64,000 nucleotides of DNA from Stagonosporopsis chrysanthemi (taxonomy: Eukaryota; Ascomycota; Dothideomycetes; Pleosporales; Didymellaceae), in NCBI GenBank assembly GCA_022560025.1, contig JAFISE010000091.1, forward strand, positions 62,001-126,000, read 5' to 3'. Under the pieces are notes generated by a model, which worked only from the letters and a program-made list of their open reading frames with translations, was not told the origin of the DNA and made no database searches. Positions 47,342 through 59,593 of the stretch are shown in pieces; position 1 is the first letter of the stretch; the number at the start of each line of letters is the position of its first letter. The translations under genes were made by a program, and so were the position numbers.

Positions 47342-47419
47342 AAAACTTCTTAGCTCTATATAGAAGAGCTATTATATAATAGTCTTATTATTATATAATA
47401 ATCTTATTCAATTAAACTA

Positions 47420-47442
47420 ATATATATATATATATATATATA
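47420..47442. repeat. (TA)n microsatellite
   Basis: About 11 TA units between the solo repeat and pogo copy C. Confidence 0.85.
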
Positions 47443-47496
47443 GGTAACTTGCTATAAGCTAATTTATACTTAATATAACTAAGAGTTATATATTAA

Positions 47497-49360
47497 ACGT
47501 ACTCTATAGGCAAGCTAATTAATAGGCAAGCTAATTACTTTTGCTAAGCCTTTACTAAAGTAACCTCTATATACTAATGCCTTAATAGTAACCTAATATT
47601 AACGCGTTAAAAGAAACCTAAGTACAGCTTGTGCTTTAAGCTCTTAAACAAGACGTAAATCTTACCTAGCAATATGCTCTAGCTATCTATAAGGTGCCTT
47701 AGAGTACACTAAGTATATAATATGTAGAATAACCTTTACGTACTAAATCTATAGCTAACTTGTAAAAGCTAGATAATAACAAGAAGCAGGTAATTATTAA
47801 ATATGTCTTTAAGCTAGATATGCAGAGATTTAGCTCCTAGCTAGCAGATATAGCTGCTATAGCTAATTCTCTGCGTACTAAGTATAATCTAAGCTCTATT
47901 AGCATAAATTAGCTTAGTATATTTGTTAAGTGTTAACTAGAGCTTAAAGTAAAGTTTAATTGTAGATATAACTACAAGTAAGCCTTCTATAAGGATTTAG
48001 AGGTTGTACAAGGCTAGTTTAGCCTAGTAGCTAATATTAAAGCTAAGTATAGTATCTAGAATAATAACAATTATAACTTTAATAGAACAAGCTTTATAAT
48101 AGGCTAAATCTTCTAAGAAGTAGTTGTTACAGCCTTAGAGAGACAAGAAAGGCTAAAGACAGTCTAGCAAGGCAACTAAGAGTAGACAATAGTTATACAG
48201 AGTATTAATATAAAAAAAAAGGTTATTTTGCTTTTTATTATCTTTAGAGCACGCTACTACCTCTCTAGCTAGTACAAAGAAAAAGACTTGCCCTAGAATT
48301 AAGTTATTAGAGTCTCTAGTAATAGCTAGACTACTAATAGGCTTAGTCTTAAGTAGTTAAAGCACTTTAACACGTATACAATAAAGTATACTGTTAGTAC
48401 CTACTAACTGCTAGTTATTATTAGCTATAAGAGCTACAACTTGCTTAAATTCTAGTAATACTATAAGAATAACAAGATTATTACTATATATATACCTCTT
48501 TACTTATTACACTTCTTATAGCTACTTAATATATATTGTTTTACTCTTTTAAAGAAGGTATATAAGCACTAAGCTTAAATACTTATATGTAACTAGATTA
48601 CTTACTTTACAAAGACTAAGTTCTTCTTATACTTTAAAGCAGCCTACAAGGTAGTATTTACTCTTAGCAATATCTAAAAACAGTTCTAAGGTACTAGATT
48701 AGTCTTTTTTAACCTAGAACAAGTTATTTTAACTCTTAATATAAAGCTGCAGACTCTGTTACTACTACTTTTTACTAATAGCAAACCTTAGTACTTGTAA
48801 ACTTCTAGCAATACTCTAGAATTTAGGTTATAATTAACTCTAATTTAAGAAAAGTATAAGAAGCAGCAAGGTAGCTTACTAAACTCTATTCTAAGCACGC
48901 TTAAGCACTATACAAAGAAGAGAGTAATCCTATCCTATAAGCTAGTTTTAGCCTAACTAGAAATTAGCTAGCTTTAAGCAGCTAATAAGGCTGCTACGCA
49001 ATAAAAATTGTACAAAAGAAAGCAGGTTTAGAAGAAAGAGACCTTAATAGTTAGAAATAGGCAGTAACTAGCAGCTCTAAAGGAGTTTAGAGCACGTAGT
49101 AATAGGAAGAAGCTAAAGAAGCAGGTGCGCGCTTAAAAGAGTAAGCTAACTTAAAGGTGCTGTAAAAGGTGTAATTAGACTAGCTGCAACGCGCAAACGT
49201 GTAAGATTAATATAAAAGTAGTCTCTAAATAATACTATATACTGTAGTCTGCTATAGAGTGCTAAAGTGTAGTATTTTAGGCTATAATAGGTTAGGTTTT
49301 AGTAGGAGCTTAGTAAAAGTAGCTTATTTGCCTGTTAGCTCGCTTGCCTATAGAGTACGT
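47497..49360 (+). mobile_element. pogo/Fot1 family 1, copy C (full-length, degenerate)
   Basis: 1864 bp with inverted ends ACGTACTCTATAGGCAAGC and two to three GGCAAGC/GGCAAGCTAA subterminal repeats on each side. The plus strand gives a pogo transposase in pieces: VIIKYVFKLDMQ (HTH region), KVKFN and NIKAKY blocks, YNFN...FIIG (first Asp changed), and a basic C-terminus with KKLKKQVRAQK. Stops fall at Trp/Gln positions. Confidence 0.8.
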
Positions 49361-51096
49361 TAATAGTTATATCAAAGTATAGTTTTTAGAATCTTTTAAT
49401 ACAGAGTTAATCTAGCTAGCCTAAGATATAGTACAGGAGAATATTACTTATAACTTAAAGACTTAGTATTTAGCAACAATCTAAAGTAACTTTTAAGACA
49501 AAATAATCTTACTTAGTATTCTAGACAAATAGACTCTATAGAACTTATAAGCTGTATCTTAGAATTAGATATCAACTTAAAGTATATAAAAGTATATACT
49601 AATAATTTTATTAACTTTAGCTACTATAGCTAGAAGTAACAATGTAATAGAATAGACTAAGAACTTACTATGTATACCTATGCGAGTTAGTTATAAGTCC
49701 GAGAATAAAAATAAAAAAGACTTAATAGTAGACTTAAAATAAAGTTTACAGATATAGTACTAACAACTAATATATTAGATATAGAATAGAGAAATACTAC
49801 TAAGATAAGTATAAGCTAGTACCTATAAGATATTTAAACTATATTTTAGTCTAGATAGCTATAGTAATTAACTACTTAGAAGAATTAGACAGTAACTCTA
49901 AGGATTAAGAAAACTAAACACCTTTGCCTAAATATATAAGTAAAGGTTATAAAAGTAAAATAACAAAACTAAAGAGATTTTCTACTAGTTTAAAAAACAA
50001 TAGCTAGACAAAAGGACTAAACTAGTACACACTATTATAGATATTACTTCTATAGTATATACTTTAATAGTTACTAAGCACTTAAAATATAGTATTATAT
50101 CTCTAAAGTTTATAAAGTATTACAATCTATAATACTTTTTAATAAAGAAGAGAAAGAAAACTAAAGTTACTAAGAAAATGTTATAGAGAGTAGAAGCTAA
50201 AAGGCTAAATATAGATATTAAAAGATATAAAGAGTCTCTATAAGCTTATAGTCTTAAAAGAGAAAAAGAATATATATTTATTTTAAGTTAGTTATAGATA
50301 GAGTAAAACAACGTAAGAGTAGTACCTAAGAAGAAGTGTATATTTATCTACTTATTATAGATATATATATCTAAAGTAAAGCAGAAATACTTCTAGAAAG
50401 AAAACTAACCTTTATATCTACAGAACTATACAATTAGCTTTAAAAATAGTTAAGAAAATATAAATTAAGTATCTAGATCTATTTAGTAACTATAGTAGAT
50501 AATTATAAAAGAGCTAAGGAAAAGAACTTAATTAATTTTTTCTTAGTCTCTTAAGAATAGCTTTAAAAGGAGTACTAGACCTTTCTAAGAGCTAATGTAG
50601 ACTAACTAGTATTATACTAAGGTAAAAAGATTAACTACTCTATTAACTTAATTAAGTAGAATAGTAAGCTTGTTATAAAACTAGAAAGATAACTTAATAA
50701 TGTAATATAAAAAAAACTCTAAGTCTTTTTAGTAATAATAAACTAGCTACTTAGACTATAAGTCTATTTAAGTAAGTATGTTAAGTACTATAGTCTTTAT
50801 TCTCTTTACTAAAAAACTAAGAAGAAGACTAGACTTTTATCTAAACTATTAAGCACTTAACACAGTAATAAAAAAGAATAGGTATTTACTATTACTTATT
50901 TATAAGATACTATTCTAGATCTAAAAGCTAGATAGTTTATAATACTTAATATAATCTAAGCTCTTAATAGGATCTATTTTACTAGAGAGAATAAGTAAAA
51001 TAAATTGTATTTTACAATAACTTATAGTTGCTTATAACTACCTGTCTATAGCTATAACAATAGATTAGAGCAAGGTTTTAAATATTATAGGTAATT
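49361..51096 (+). mobile_element. Ty3/gypsy pol fragment, same family as 55230-63772
   Basis: Runs parallel to 56,740-58,330 (protease-to-RT region). The start of the RT is recognisable around 50,800-50,950 (ILFTKKLRRRL, then a LNY.ALNT block for the usual VDYRALN). Broken at 51,097 by a TRIM-like copy. Confidence 0.7.
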
Positions 51097-51572
51097 TGTT
51101 AGAACCTAGCCTAAACTGCTAAGCTAAACAAGCACTAAAAAAGTTAATAGTACTTATAAACTGTAAGTATAGGCTTAGAGTAGTACTATATTATTACTGT
51201 TAGCCTAGCTAGAGTCTAATAACTAGAGCCTTACAATATCTCCTTTCTAAAAAAGTGCCTAACTTAAGTACTTAGTACTAGGCCTTCTAGCAGCTAGCAG
51301 CTGCAGCTAGGCTATACTAGCTTAGAGGCGCCTTAGCTACTTATATATAAACTACTTACGTAAGCAGGCTAGCTCTTAGCTAAACCTAGACTTATAAAAG
51401 CAGAGTAGAAGCTTAGAGGCAGTTATATAACTCTATCTAGACCTTAAGTTATTTAGTAGCAGCTTAAAAGTAGTTGCTTGTCTCTCTACCTAGGCAAGCT
51501 TAAAGGCTACTACAGCAGCATGTCTTTCTATCCTACCTAGGATTAAACTTACGTTATTAGGGCAGTCTATCT
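51097..51572 (-). mobile_element. TRIM-like element, copy 3 (truncated)
   Basis: A 139-bp terminal repeat (51097-51235), then the internal domain in reverse orientation, matching copy 1 to about 51,572. The second terminal repeat is missing. Confidence 0.7.
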
Positions 51573-51589
51573 ATCTGTCTAAGAGTAGT

Positions 51590-53653
51590 AAGTAGACAAA
51601 AAGCTACTCTTTAAGTTAAGGTAGTGCTAAAACATATTCTAGTACTTAGTATTTATTAAGAGACCTCTGTCTAAGACTACTTTTTTAAGTATACTATAGA
51701 GTTAAATTACTTCTTTAAGCTAAGCCTAGGCTAAGTTAACACTGTCTTAGTCTCTTCTTACAGGTATATAGTGTGCTATTTTTATAAGTTAGCACACTAC
51801 TACAAGTATAGCATTATATACAATACTATTTGTCTTACTTAGTAGTAATTTAGTAATAAAATCTATTGTTACTTCTTGCTATACTTAATCTAGTAGCAGA
51901 AGGGGCGCTAGTAAGCTATAAGGCTAATACTAAGCAGGTGTTAACTTCTTATAAAGTATACACTTGCAACAGTACTATTCTACGTCTGCTTTTATCTATT
52001 TCTATTAATATTAGCGCTAGAGCTTCTTTAGTGTCCTTCTTGTGCTAAAATTACTAGCAAGTAGGCTGTTGTAACACTTTTTTATTATAGAGGCCTTTTC
52101 TTCTATTATTATAAGTTTAAGCAGCTCTTTATATAGATTGCTAGGCTACTATATAGTATTATAGCTCTAAATCAAGTTACTCTTACTATTTACTCCTACC
52201 TTATTAGATTTTGTATTAATTACTTCTTTAGCTACCTTTAGAGCCTTAGGTAATTGTCCTTTTACTCTTAGAAATTTACTTAGAGCTAGCTCTGTCTTCT
52301 TTAGTAGAGTCTTTAATTTAGTTAATCTAGTAAGCACTGCTAAGATTTGCAAGCTAGTATCTTTCTTGCCTACAAGCAGGTCTTTAAAGAGCTGTATAAA
52401 GGCCTTATTATATTTTTAAAAGAAATATTATACTTCTAATATATAGTTAGGTTGCTTTAAGAGGCTATTAGCTAGATTTATACTTCTTAATTAGTAAGAA
52501 AGTGTAAAATTATACTAGCTAAATACTAAGTACAACTTTATCTATTTATTATTTAAAACCTTAGTTTCTATAAACTATTTAAAGTTTATATAGTCTATAA
52601 GAATATTAAAACAATTTTCTTAGAAGTAGTAGTACTAATACTTAATACTACTTACTATTATAAGCAATTTCTAGATATATATATTATAATTATACTCTAT
52701 AGCAACTAACTTAAACAAGTAGAAGTCTACTAGCCTTTACTAGTGTTCTCTTCTAGGTTCTTAGCTATACTAACTTAGACTGTCTAATATAGTGCTGCTT
52801 AATATATTAACTTTAAGTCTAGTCTTTTTCTCTCTTTTAAAATACACTAGGATAGAAACTCCTAAGAACGCGTTTTTTAGCTAATTAAACACTTTAACTG
52901 CTATTAGCAAGAGCTGTAGGGCTTAGCTTTCCTCTCTCTTAAGAGTAGTGCTGCTCTAGGTCTGTTCTGCTTTTTTCTTAGTAAGAAACGTTAGTAGTAA
53001 GACTATGCAGCTAAATCTTAAGATAGACTAGCAATAGTAGTTTATAAATCTACTAAAATTACTTAGATATTGCATATTATAGCTAGTAATAGCTAATTTT
53101 AGATTCTTTTAACTTGTTGTAAGTTAATACTTACCTCTATAGGTAAGACAATGTATTAAAGGTACTCTATGTACTAAGTATACTACTTGCACTTTAAAAG
53201 CTAAATAAATAGCTTGTAGTTATATAGTCTTTTAAGTACCTCTTTTATATAAAGTATATACTCTTTTTCTATATTAGAAAAGATTAGAATATTGTCTAAA
53301 TATATTATATTAATTATATTAATTAAACCTAACAAAGCTTTATTAATATATACTAAAATTTTTGTAACAGTGTTATTAAAGCTAAAAGGTATAACCTTAT
53401 AATTAAAGTAGCTATATCTTATACAAAGAGCTATCTTCTATTTATCTCCTTTCTTAATTGTAATCCTATAATAAGTATCTCTAATATCTAACTTTAGATA
53501 TATTTTTACTTATAAAAAGCACTTTAAAGATTTAGATATTAAGAGCAAAGAGTAGTAGTTTATTATAGTAACCTTGTTAAGGCTTCTATAGTTAATATAA
53601 AAGTATAAGCTACTAGCTTTTTTTTTATAGAGAGTATAAAGGCACCTACTAGC
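51590..53653 (-). mobile_element. Second Ty3/gypsy pol relic, reverse orientation
   Basis: Minus strand 53,640-53,150 reads as reverse transcriptase: AFILSIKKKASSL (usual ILFVKKKDGSLR), INYRSLNKVT, RITIKKGD, and the catalytic box as YLDNILIFS instead of YLDDILIFS. The sequence to about 51,590 would be RNase H/integrase but is too decayed to assign. It is a different subfamily from the plus-strand gypsy copies. A TRIM-like copy interrupts the start of the RT. Confidence 0.7.
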
Positions 53654-54289
53654 TATTAGGCTATAGCTACTAGACTCTAGCTAGGCTAACAGTAATAATA
53701 TAGTACTGCTCTAAGCCTATACTTATAGTCTATAAGTACTATTAACCTTTTTAGTGCTTGTTTAGCTTAGTAGCTTAGGCTAGGTTCTAACAAAGTACTT
53801 AAAGACTACTCTAATAGTGTAAGTTTAATCCTAGGTAAGATAAGAAGATATACTGCTATAGTAGCCTTTAAGCTTGCCTAGGTAAGAAACAAGTAACTAC
53901 TTCTAAGCTACTACTAAACAACTTAAGGTCTAGATAAAGTTATATAACTACTTTTAAGCTTCTACTCTACTTTTATAAGTCTAGGTTTAGCTAAGAGCTA
54001 GCCTGCTTATGTAAGTAGTTTATATATAAGTAGCTAAGGCGCCTCTAAGCTAGTATAGCCTAGCTATAGCTGCTAGCTGCTAGAAGGCCTAGTACTAAGT
54101 ATCTAAGTTATACACTTTCTTAGAAAAGAGATATTGTTAAGCTTCTAGCTGTTAGGCTCTAGACTGTTAGACTTTAGCTAGGCTAATAGTAATAATATAG
54201 TACTGTTCTAAGCCTGTACTTATAGTCTATAAGTACTGTTAACCTTTTTAGTACTTGTTTAGCTTAGTAGCTTAGGCTAGGTTCTAATA
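53654..54289 (+). mobile_element. TRIM-like element, copy 2
   Basis: About 636 bp, same order as copy 1: terminal repeat, internal domain, AAAAGAGATAT-type purine tract, second terminal repeat (from about 54135). No clean target duplication is visible. Inserted next to the reverse-transcriptase start of the minus-strand gypsy relic. Confidence 0.75.
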
Positions 54290-54426
54290 TATAGTATAAA
54301 TAATTTAAAGACTTATATAACTTAAGTATAATATAAACTCTAGCTGTACTAATACAAACAATTAAATAAATTTATACTAATATTATTATAAAGCTATTAC
54401 TAGCTAGAATAAGTTTTAAAGTATAA

Positions 54427-54705
54427 TATAATAATATAAGATGCTAAAAGAGTCTAAAGAGTACAGGTATCTGCTATAAAGTGTATAAAAGCACTAGAAA
54501 AAACTATAAGACTAGATCTCTGTTCTTATAGGTCTTGTATAAACAGATACTTTAAAACTATCTATCTAAACTCTATAGAGGCTTTCTTTCTTATACCTAG
54601 AAGCTTTAGAAAGACTATACTAAGGAGTAATTAGAAGACAGATCTAAGTTAGGTAGTTGTTAGGTAGTATAAGGTAAGCTTTTAAGAACTAGGCTTGTTT
54701 TTACA
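54427..54705 (+). repeat. Solo LTR-like repeat X, uninterrupted copy
   Basis: About 279 bp, beginning as a RIP-mutated TGTAACAACACAG and ending TTACA. The same sequence occurs at 58873-59593, where it is split by a MITE, so this copy shows the empty target site. Confidence 0.65.
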
Positions 54706-55229
54706 AAGACTACTTTGTCTATTAAGTCTAATAATATTATTATACTAAGTTTAAAGGCGCAGGCTACTAAGAGTATAAATATAGAGTTTGTAGAGTTTTA
54801 TATTTTTTTTATCTTTACTCTACTCTAATTTTTTGCTAGTATTTTATATTACTTTAAAAGATTATTTACTTTTGTTAATAAAGTCTTTATACTAATCTAC
54901 TCTTTTTAACCTTTTATATCTTAACTTATTTATATTTATAACGCTGTAAACTATAGTATATATAATACTCTAGTACAGGCTGTAGGATATTTACTTATTT
55001 AAGTCTTACTTTTGTCTATACCTACGCCCTTTCTTTAATAGCTTAGCGTCTTACTATACTGTCTTACTCTTTTTTTTTTCTATTCTTACTAAAGTTTATT
55101 TAATAGAGTTTCCTTATAGAAATCTTATAGTAAGTTCTTATCTAGGTTCTTTGTTTCTACTATCTTGTTTAACTACTTATCTAGTAGCTTAAGTAGCTTA
55201 TAAGTTGTACTACTTTTCTATATACAAGC
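54706..55229. other. Unassigned RIP-mutated sequence
   Basis: About 520 bp between solo LTR X and the gypsy 5' LTR. Nothing recognised. Confidence 0.35.
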
Positions 55230-55474
55230 TATAACAGGCTAGGCCTGTAACTAGCGCCTTAGTACTTACGTGCCTTAGAGTTAGACTTACTAAGGCTCTG
55301 CTATAGAACTACCTTACCTCTAAAGTAGAGAACAAAAACTCTTTAAGCTAGAGCTAGAGCTTGCTAGGCCTTAGCTACAGCTCTTATAAATAAGAAGCTA
55401 CTATACTATAGTTATTCTCTATTAGATTTATCTAGTTTACACTAGCAATAGCTCTTAGCAGCATGCCTCTTACA
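55230..55474 (+). repeat. Gypsy LTR, left
   Basis: 245 bp, beginning TATAACAGGC (ancestral TG start presumed) and ending CTTACA. Matches 63527-63772 and, inverted, 44114-44358. Confidence 0.75.
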
Positions 55475-56504
55475 ATTAAATTTAATTACTTACTCTTGTT
55501 AAGACGTTAAAAGACTTCCTAACTATAGCTAACAAAGTTAATAATACTATAAAGCAGTTAGTAGACTTTAGCTAAGAGCTTTGTTAAGCAGACAACTCCT
55601 ATTTAGACATCTATAGAGCTATACAAGAATAGGTTGCTACTTTTATAGTGTTAAAAGTCTTTAGAGATTAGGTTCTCTAACAAGCTATAGAAAGATTAGC
55701 TACTTATCTAGCATAGGCCTCTCTAACAGACAACACTATTGTTAAGGTACTATCTAGACCTCTAGAGAGCCTGTCTTTCTAAAACTTAGCTATCTAAGAA
55801 TATATATAAGCTCTTGTTTAGGCCTAAGTCTAAGCTTATATTACTTTGTAGTAAGTGTCTCTTTCTACACCTGTGTTAGTAAACTTCTAGACTACAAAAC
55901 TAATTAAACTTTTTAATATAGGCATATTTAATAGACTAAGAAAGGCGTACTATATATTTAAAGCACAAATAGTAGATAGACTCTGCTTATAAGGTAATAG
56001 TCTAGTCTATAGTATAGTATATATCTTTAACTAGTTAGAAGAAAACACTACTAATATAAGACTGTTATAAAAGGATAAGAACCTATATAGCACAGTTAAA
56101 GACTTCTAGACCTTCTTAGACAAACAATACTAAGACTCTTAGTTTAAGAAAAGGTTCTAAATAAAACTCTAGACAGTTATTATATAGAAGTATAGATTAT
56201 TAGAAGCTTTAAACGCAGAGTTTATCTAGCTAGCTGTTAAGGTCGTACTTTAAGCAAAGCTCGTAAGCACTATTTAATTAGTTCTTAAGGATAAATACAG
56301 TAACAGGAGGCTAAAGGGGTCTTGCAGTAAGGAGTACAGATACTGTCTGTCTGTCTTAAAAGCAGGGGTAACAATAAGTAGTACAGAGTAGACTGTCTAG
56401 CTTAAAGGTTAGAGTTAAGATCTAATAACTTAGATTATTACTTAGGTTGAACACAAACTGTAAGAGTCTGCATTCCTACTGTGCTATATACTATAACTAT
56501 AAGA

Positions 56505-56624
56505 TGCTTATTAATAAGCAACTAGAGTTAGTCTAATAAAATATAGTTGTAGTTGCTTGTTAACAAGCAGAATTGTATTATGCTCGTTGACGAGCAATAG
56601 TCTGTGCGTGCTTGTTAACAAGTA
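56505..56624. repeat. Four 16-bp palindromes in a CpA-retaining island
   Basis: Palindromes of the form TGCTYRTTRAYRAGCA start at 56505, 56554, 56581 and 56609 (the last one imperfect at its final half-site). They lie in roughly 56,450-56,735, which keeps CpA, TpG, CCC and CpG and is visibly less RIP-mutated than the gypsy sequence around it. Possibly a small separate insertion; function unknown. Confidence 0.7.
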
Positions 56625-58872
56625 AGTTACGTGACCTGTAATTACTTTGTCCTGTGCCCTGACCCCTAGCTCCTGTTAGGATTCTAGTTGGTTACTTATT
56701 ACACTGCGCTGCATCCTTTGCAGGATTGTAACACTAGCCTATAATACAGTAGAAGAAAAAGAACACGTACAACTTAAAGAGTTAGTATATAGCTATAACC
56801 TAGAGTAATCTCTAAGATAAGATAGTCTTAGTTAATATCCTAGATAAATAGACTCTATAAGAACTTATAGGCTGTGTTTTAAAAATAGATGTTAACTTAA
56901 AATATATAAAGGTGCATAATAACATTATTACTAACTTTAGCTGCTATAGCTAGAAGTAACAAGATAATAAAATAGACTAAGAACTTACTATACAAGCCTA
57001 TACTAGTTATAGATCCTAGAATAATAGAAAAAGAGCTAAATAGCAGACTTAAAAAGATATTAATAGATACTATGCTAACAACCTATATATTAGATATAGA
57101 ATAGAAGGACACTACTTAAATAAATACAAGCTAGTACCTATAAAATGTCTAAACTACGTCTTAGTCTAGATAGCTATAGTAAATAACTACTTAGAAGGAC
57201 AAGATAGTAACTCTAAGGATTTAGAAAACTAAATACCTCTGCATAAAAACATAGGCAGAGGTTAAGAAAGTAGAATAATAAAAGCAAAAAAACCTTCTAG
57301 TAGTTTAAGAAAAGATAGCTAGACAAGAAGCTTATATTGTTATATACTATTATAGACAATACTGCTATAGTATATACCTTAGTAGTTACTAGGTACTTAA
57401 TATACAGTATTGTGTCTTTAAAGTTTGCAAAATAAAATTATCTATAGTATTCTCTAATTAAAGAGAAAGAGATAACTAGAATTACTAAGAAAAATATTAT
57501 AAATAATAGAAGCTGCAAGGCTTAATATAAATATTAAAAGATATAAAAAAACTCTATAGGCTTATATTCTTTAAGAAGAAGAAGAATATAACCTTATTCT
57601 AAGTTAGCTATAGATAGACTAAAACAATATAAAAGTAGCGCCTAAAAAGAACTTAATCTTTATCTACTTGTTACAGACACATATTAAGAGCAAAGAAGAA
57701 ATACTTTTAGAAAAAAAACTAACCTTTGTGTCTATAGAACTATATACCTAGTTAAAAAGGTAGTTAAAGAAATATAGGTTAGGTATCTAGATCTTTCTAG
57801 CGTCTATAGCAGATATTAACAAGGCACTAAAGAAGAAAGACTATTAATCTTCTCTTAGTCTTCTTAGATTACCTCTAGAGAGAGTACTAGATCTTTCTAA
57901 GAGCTAAAGTAGACTAACTAGTACTATACTAGAGTAAAGATATTAACTACTCTATTAACTTTATTAAGAAGAATAGCAGGCCTACTATAATACTATAGGG
58001 GCTGCTTTATAATATATTATAAAAAGAGCTCCTAGTCTTTTAGTAAGAATTAACTAGCTACCTAGACTAAGGATTTATCTAGGTAAGCAAGTTAAGTGCT
58101 GCAGCCTCTATTCTCTTTGCTAATAAACCTAGAAGAAGACTGCGCTTTTGCGTAGACTATTAAGCGCTTAACGTAATAACAAAGAAGGACAGGTATCTAC
58201 TCTTTCTTATCTATAAGACACTGTCCTAGATCTTAAAAGCTAGATAATTTATAAAGGTTAACATAATCTAAGCTTTCTATAAGATCTGTATTGCTAAAAG
58301 AGATAAGTAGAAAATAGTATTCTATACTTATTTTAGACTATATAAGTAGCTAGTAACTCTGTTTAGATTAGCTAATGCTCTAAGCACCTTCTAGAGGTAT
58401 ATTAACTAGGTGCTAAGAGAATACCTAGACAAATACTGCTCTGCTTATATAGATAATGTGCTTATCTACTTAGATAGGTCTTAAGAGGACTACAAAAGAA
58501 CAGTCCTTAACATAGTCTAAAAGCTAAAGAAAGTAGGCTTATACCTTAATATTAGTAAGAGCAAATTCTTAGTAAAATATACTAAGTACTTAGGCTTAAT
58601 TATTAAAGTAGAAAAAGAAATCAGTATAGACTTAGAGAAAATCTCTACTATTAAAGAGTAAGAACTCCCTAAATTAGTAAAGAGAGTGCGTAGTTTTATA
58701 GAGTTTGTAAACTTCTACTAGCAGTTTATTAACAACTTTTTATAGATAGTAGAGCTGTTAACTATACTTACTAGAAAGAATATAAACTTTAAGTAAAGAC
58801 TAAAGTAATAATACTTTTTAAAGGAGCTAAAAGCTGCCTTTATAGTAGAACTATCTCTTATTAACTTTAACT

Positions 58873-59593
58873 TGTAACAACACAGAATGCTAGAAGAGTC
58901 TATAAGGTATAGGTATCTGCTATAAAGTATATAGAAGTACTAAGATAAACTACAAGACTAGATCTTTATTCTTATAGGTCTTGTATAAAAGAATACTTTA
59001 AAACTATCTATCTAAACTAGGCTAGCAAGCTAAGTACCCCTGTGTACTTAGAGTCTCTAACTTTAAGTAGGTATAACTCTTTAAATATTTAAGATACAGC
59101 TTAGTAATATATTACGCGATAGAATGCGCTAAGCTAGAGCTCTTAAAAGAGCTACTACTTCCCTAATTTAGATTAGTTTTAGCTTAGGTATATTGCCTAG
59201 AATAGCTAGATAGTTTATACTACCTCTACTCCTACCTAACCCTAGGGTCTACAAACTCTCTATAAGTTCTAAGCGATATATCTAAGCTAAAAATAATCTA
59301 AATTAGGCAAATAGTAGCTCTTTTAAGAGCTCTAGCTTAGCACATTTTATTGCGTAATATATTACTAAGCCGTATCTTAAATATTCAAAGAGTTATACCT
59401 ACTTAAAGTTAGAGACTCTAAGTACACAGAGGTACCTAGCTTGCTACTCTAATCTAAACTCTGTAGAGACTTCTTCTCTTATACCTAGAAGCTTAGAGAA
59501 GACTGTACTAAGGAGTAGTTGCAAGACAGATCTAAGTTAAGTAGTTATTAAGTAGTGTAAGGTAAGCTTAAAAGAACTAGGCTTGTTCTTATA
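58873..59593 (+). repeat. Solo LTR-like repeat X, split by a MITE
   Basis: Outer parts match 54427-54705. Flanks TAACT/TTACT could be a mutated 5-bp duplication. Inserted in the RNase H part of the gypsy element. Confidence 0.65.
59018..59451. mobile_element. Fold-back MITE, hAT-type
   Basis: 434 bp made of two inverted arms of about 180 bp and a roughly 65-bp centre. Tips are TAGGCTAGCAAGCTA and (reverse complement) TAGAGTAGCAAGCTA. A perfect 8-bp duplication ATCTAAAC (59010-59017 and 59452-59459) flanks it, and the uninterrupted copy at 54427-54705 shows a single ATCTAAAC. The 8-bp duplication and TAG tip point to hAT mobilisation. Arm differences are mainly G/A and C/T. Confidence 0.85.

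Noticed and set aside
51866..52352. 60-61 codon open frames in the AT block
   Set aside because: Chance survivors in decayed gypsy sequence, Leu/Lys/Ser-biased, without a start context or family.
59220..59240. Telomere-like CCCTA stretch
   Set aside because: A single short match in the centre of the MITE, with no array.
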